Below are positions 63,069 through 64,000 of a stretch of 64,000 nt of DNA, in pieces. Made by a program: the position numbers and the translations under genes. Location of the stretch: positions 1 to 64,000 of the forward strand of contig JAHLYQ010000031.1 in NCBI GenBank assembly GCA_025127975.1. Reading direction: 5' to 3'. Within the stretch, counting starts at the first letter, position 1. Each line of letters opens with the position of its first letter. Source of the stretch: Synechococcus sp. CS-1331. GTDB lineage: Bacteria > Cyanobacteriota > Cyanobacteriia > PCC-6307 > Cyanobiaceae. Below the pieces are notes generated by a model. The model ran no database searches, was not told where the DNA came from, and was given only the letters and a program-made list of their open reading frames with translations.

Positions 63069-63905
63069 ATGCAATCGGCCGATTCTCTCCCACCCGGGGA
63101 TCTGCCCTGCCGCTTTGCCAGCCGGGCGGAGCTGGAGGCCACCCTGCGCCAGCTGTTCCCCGAGGCCCCTGGCGGCTTGAGTCCGATCCAGGGGGGGCAC
63201 CGGGCAGCTGAAACGGCTCTGGCCGCCGTAGATCCCCTGGCCTATGGCCGCAGCCGCAACCACCTCGATGGTGCGGTGACGCACCTCTCGCCCTACATCC
63301 GCCATGGCGTGCTCAGCCTGGCGGAGGTGCGCGAGGCGGTGTTCACCTGGCTGGAGCGCAGCGGCGAGCCGGCCCAGGCCGCCGCCAAGCTGCTCAATGA
63401 GCTCGGTTGGCGCGACTACTGGCAGCGGCTCTGGCGCCAGCTGGGCGATGGCATCTGGCACGATCGCGAGCCGCTCAAAACCGGCCACCTCAGCGCCAGC
63501 TATGCCGCGGAGCTGCCGGCCGACCTGCTGGAGGCCAGCACCGGCCTGGCCTGTATCGATGGCTTTACGGCCGAGCTGCACACCAGCGGCTGGCTGCACA
63601 ACCACGCCCGCATGTGGCTGGCCAGTTACGTGGTGCACTGGCGCCGGGTGCGCTGGCAGGCCGGCGCCCGCTGGTTTCTCCAGCACCTGCTCGATGGCGA
63701 TCCAGCCAGCAACAACCTCAGTTGGCAGTGGGTGGCCAGCAGCTTCAGCAGCAAGCCCTACCTGTTCAACCGCGCCAACCTGGAGCGTTTCAGCGGCGGG
63801 CGCTACTGCCGCAGCTGCGCCGCCGCCACAGACGGCACCTGCCCGTTTGAGGCCAGCTACGAGCAGTTGCAGGCGGCCCTGTTTGGGGAGGTTGGGCCGT
63901 GCTGA
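63069..63905 (+). CDS. photolyase/cryptochrome FAD-binding domain protein (split photolyase, C-terminal part)
   Basis: The 278-residue protein contains only the helical FAD-binding half of a photolyase/cryptochrome. Diagnostic blocks are LNELGWRDYWQRLWRQ, ACIDGFTAELHTSGWLHNHARMW, YVVHWRRVRWQAGARWFLQHLLDGDPASNNLSWQW and SKPYLFNRANLERFSGGRYC. The N-terminal alpha/beta antenna domain is missing. A cysteine cluster (YCRSCAAATDGTCPF) follows the FAD fold. ATG 63069 is the likely start. The antenna-like domain is encoded by the next gene, overlapping by seven bases, so the two domains are separate genes in reversed order. Confidence 0.85.
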   Translation: MQSADSLPPGDLPCRFASRAELEATLRQLFPEAPGGLSPIQGGHRAAETALAAVDPLAYGRSRNHLDGAVTHLSPYIRHGVLSLAEVREAVFTWLERSGEPAQAAAKLLNELGWRDYWQRLWRQLGDGIWHDREPLKTGHLSASYAAELPADLLEASTGLACIDGFTAELHTSGWLHNHARMWLASYVVHWRRVRWQAGARWFLQHLLDGDPASNNLSWQWVASSFSSKPYLFNRANLERFSGGRYCRSCAAATDGTCPFEASYEQLQAALFGEVGPC

Positions 63906-64000
63906 ACCCCGTGCTCTGGATCCATGGCGAGGCCCTGGGGCCCACCAACCCAGGCCTGGTGGCCTATCCGGGGGCGCCGGCGGTGTTTGTTTTCGATCGG
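63899..64000 (+). CDS. photolyase N-terminal (alpha/beta) domain protein, cut by window end
   Basis: From GTG 63899 the frame reads VLNPVLWIHGEALGPTNPGL followed by VAYPGAPAVFVFDR to the last base. This is the start of a Rossmann-like photolyase antenna domain (pattern LWIHGDxLSPxNPAL in relatives). It overlaps the FAD-domain gene by seven bases, so the two are translationally coupled. Only 34 codons are visible; the end lies outside the window. Confidence 0.7.
   Translation, partial: MLNPVLWIHGEALGPTNPGLVAYPGAPAVFVFDR

Overview
The window comes from a GC-rich, densely packed cyanobacterial chromosome, most probably a picocyanobacterium of the freshwater or halotolerant Cyanobium/Synechococcus group. 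The evidence is psaC (photosystem I), ndhS (photosynthetic NDH-1), heme oxygenase for bilin synthesis, a TPP-riboswitch thiC, the acpP-fabF-tkt gene order, small cyanobacterial conserved proteins (DUF3188 and others), and several HIP1 octamers (GCGATCGC at 8391, 14928, 16162, 54307 and 57880). No rRNA operon, CRISPR array, prophage or insertion sequence is visible.

Layout. 1-9.0 kb: an EgtB-type sulfoxide synthase, divergent from cysteine synthase and a membrane-anchored Ser/Thr kinase-like protein; then smpB, ruvB, a TPR protein, an M20 amidohydrolase and two small conserved proteins. 9.0-10.5 kb: TPP riboswitch and thiC. 10.6-13.3 kb: a visibly AT-richer pair of lipid-linked-sugar glycosyltransferases (GT39, and GT2 fused to GtrA). 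13.3-17.3 kb: acpP-fabF-tkt on the minus strand, divergent from psaC. 17.3-22.8 kb: glmS, manC, rimM, ndhS, rnc and the RNase P RNA. 22.8-25.1 kb: a tRNA-Arg(CCT) gene whose last 29 bp recur as a perfect direct repeat 2156 bp downstream; between the copies sits an AbiEi/AbiEii-type toxin-antitoxin pair, a miniature tRNA-integrated island without an integrase.

25.1-31.5 kb: a cytochrome b561-like protein, two small hypotheticals, and a translationally coupled phosphoketolase-glycogen phosphorylase operon. 31.6-42.0 kb: a cation/proton antiporter, an isoprenylcysteine-methyltransferase-like protein, an alpha/beta hydrolase, glycolate oxidase subunits GlcE and GlcF interleaved with a four-carbon acid sugar kinase and an APC permease, and isocitrate dehydrogenase. 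42-50.8 kb: heme oxygenase, a glycosyltransferase, UvrD/PcrA helicase, a CCA-adding-type nucleotidyltransferase, and a complete CMP-KDO supply set (kdsB facing kdsD-kdsA-kdsC). 50.9-57.4 kb: a SelD fused to a flavoprotein, galE, and a divergent UDP-glucose dehydrogenase / UDP-glucuronate decarboxylase / UDP-glucuronate 4-epimerase operon. 57.4-64 kb: hisS, an LpxI-like gene, hisB, a fabI-aguA-aguB operon (enoyl-ACP reductase plus agmatine-to-putrescine enzymes), and a photolyase split into two overlapping genes, the second cut by the window end.

Themes: cell-envelope polysaccharide supply dominates (glmS, manC, kds set, galE/ugd/uxs/uge, LpxI, several glycosyltransferases), together with carbon overflow and photorespiration (tkt, phosphoketolase, glycogen phosphorylase, glycolate oxidase). 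The clearest accessory element is the tRNA-Arg mini-island. KDO synthesis together with LpxI is unexpected for this group. Short tandem repeats of 15-19 bp fill three tail-to-tail gene junctions and are not explained by any feature I recognise.
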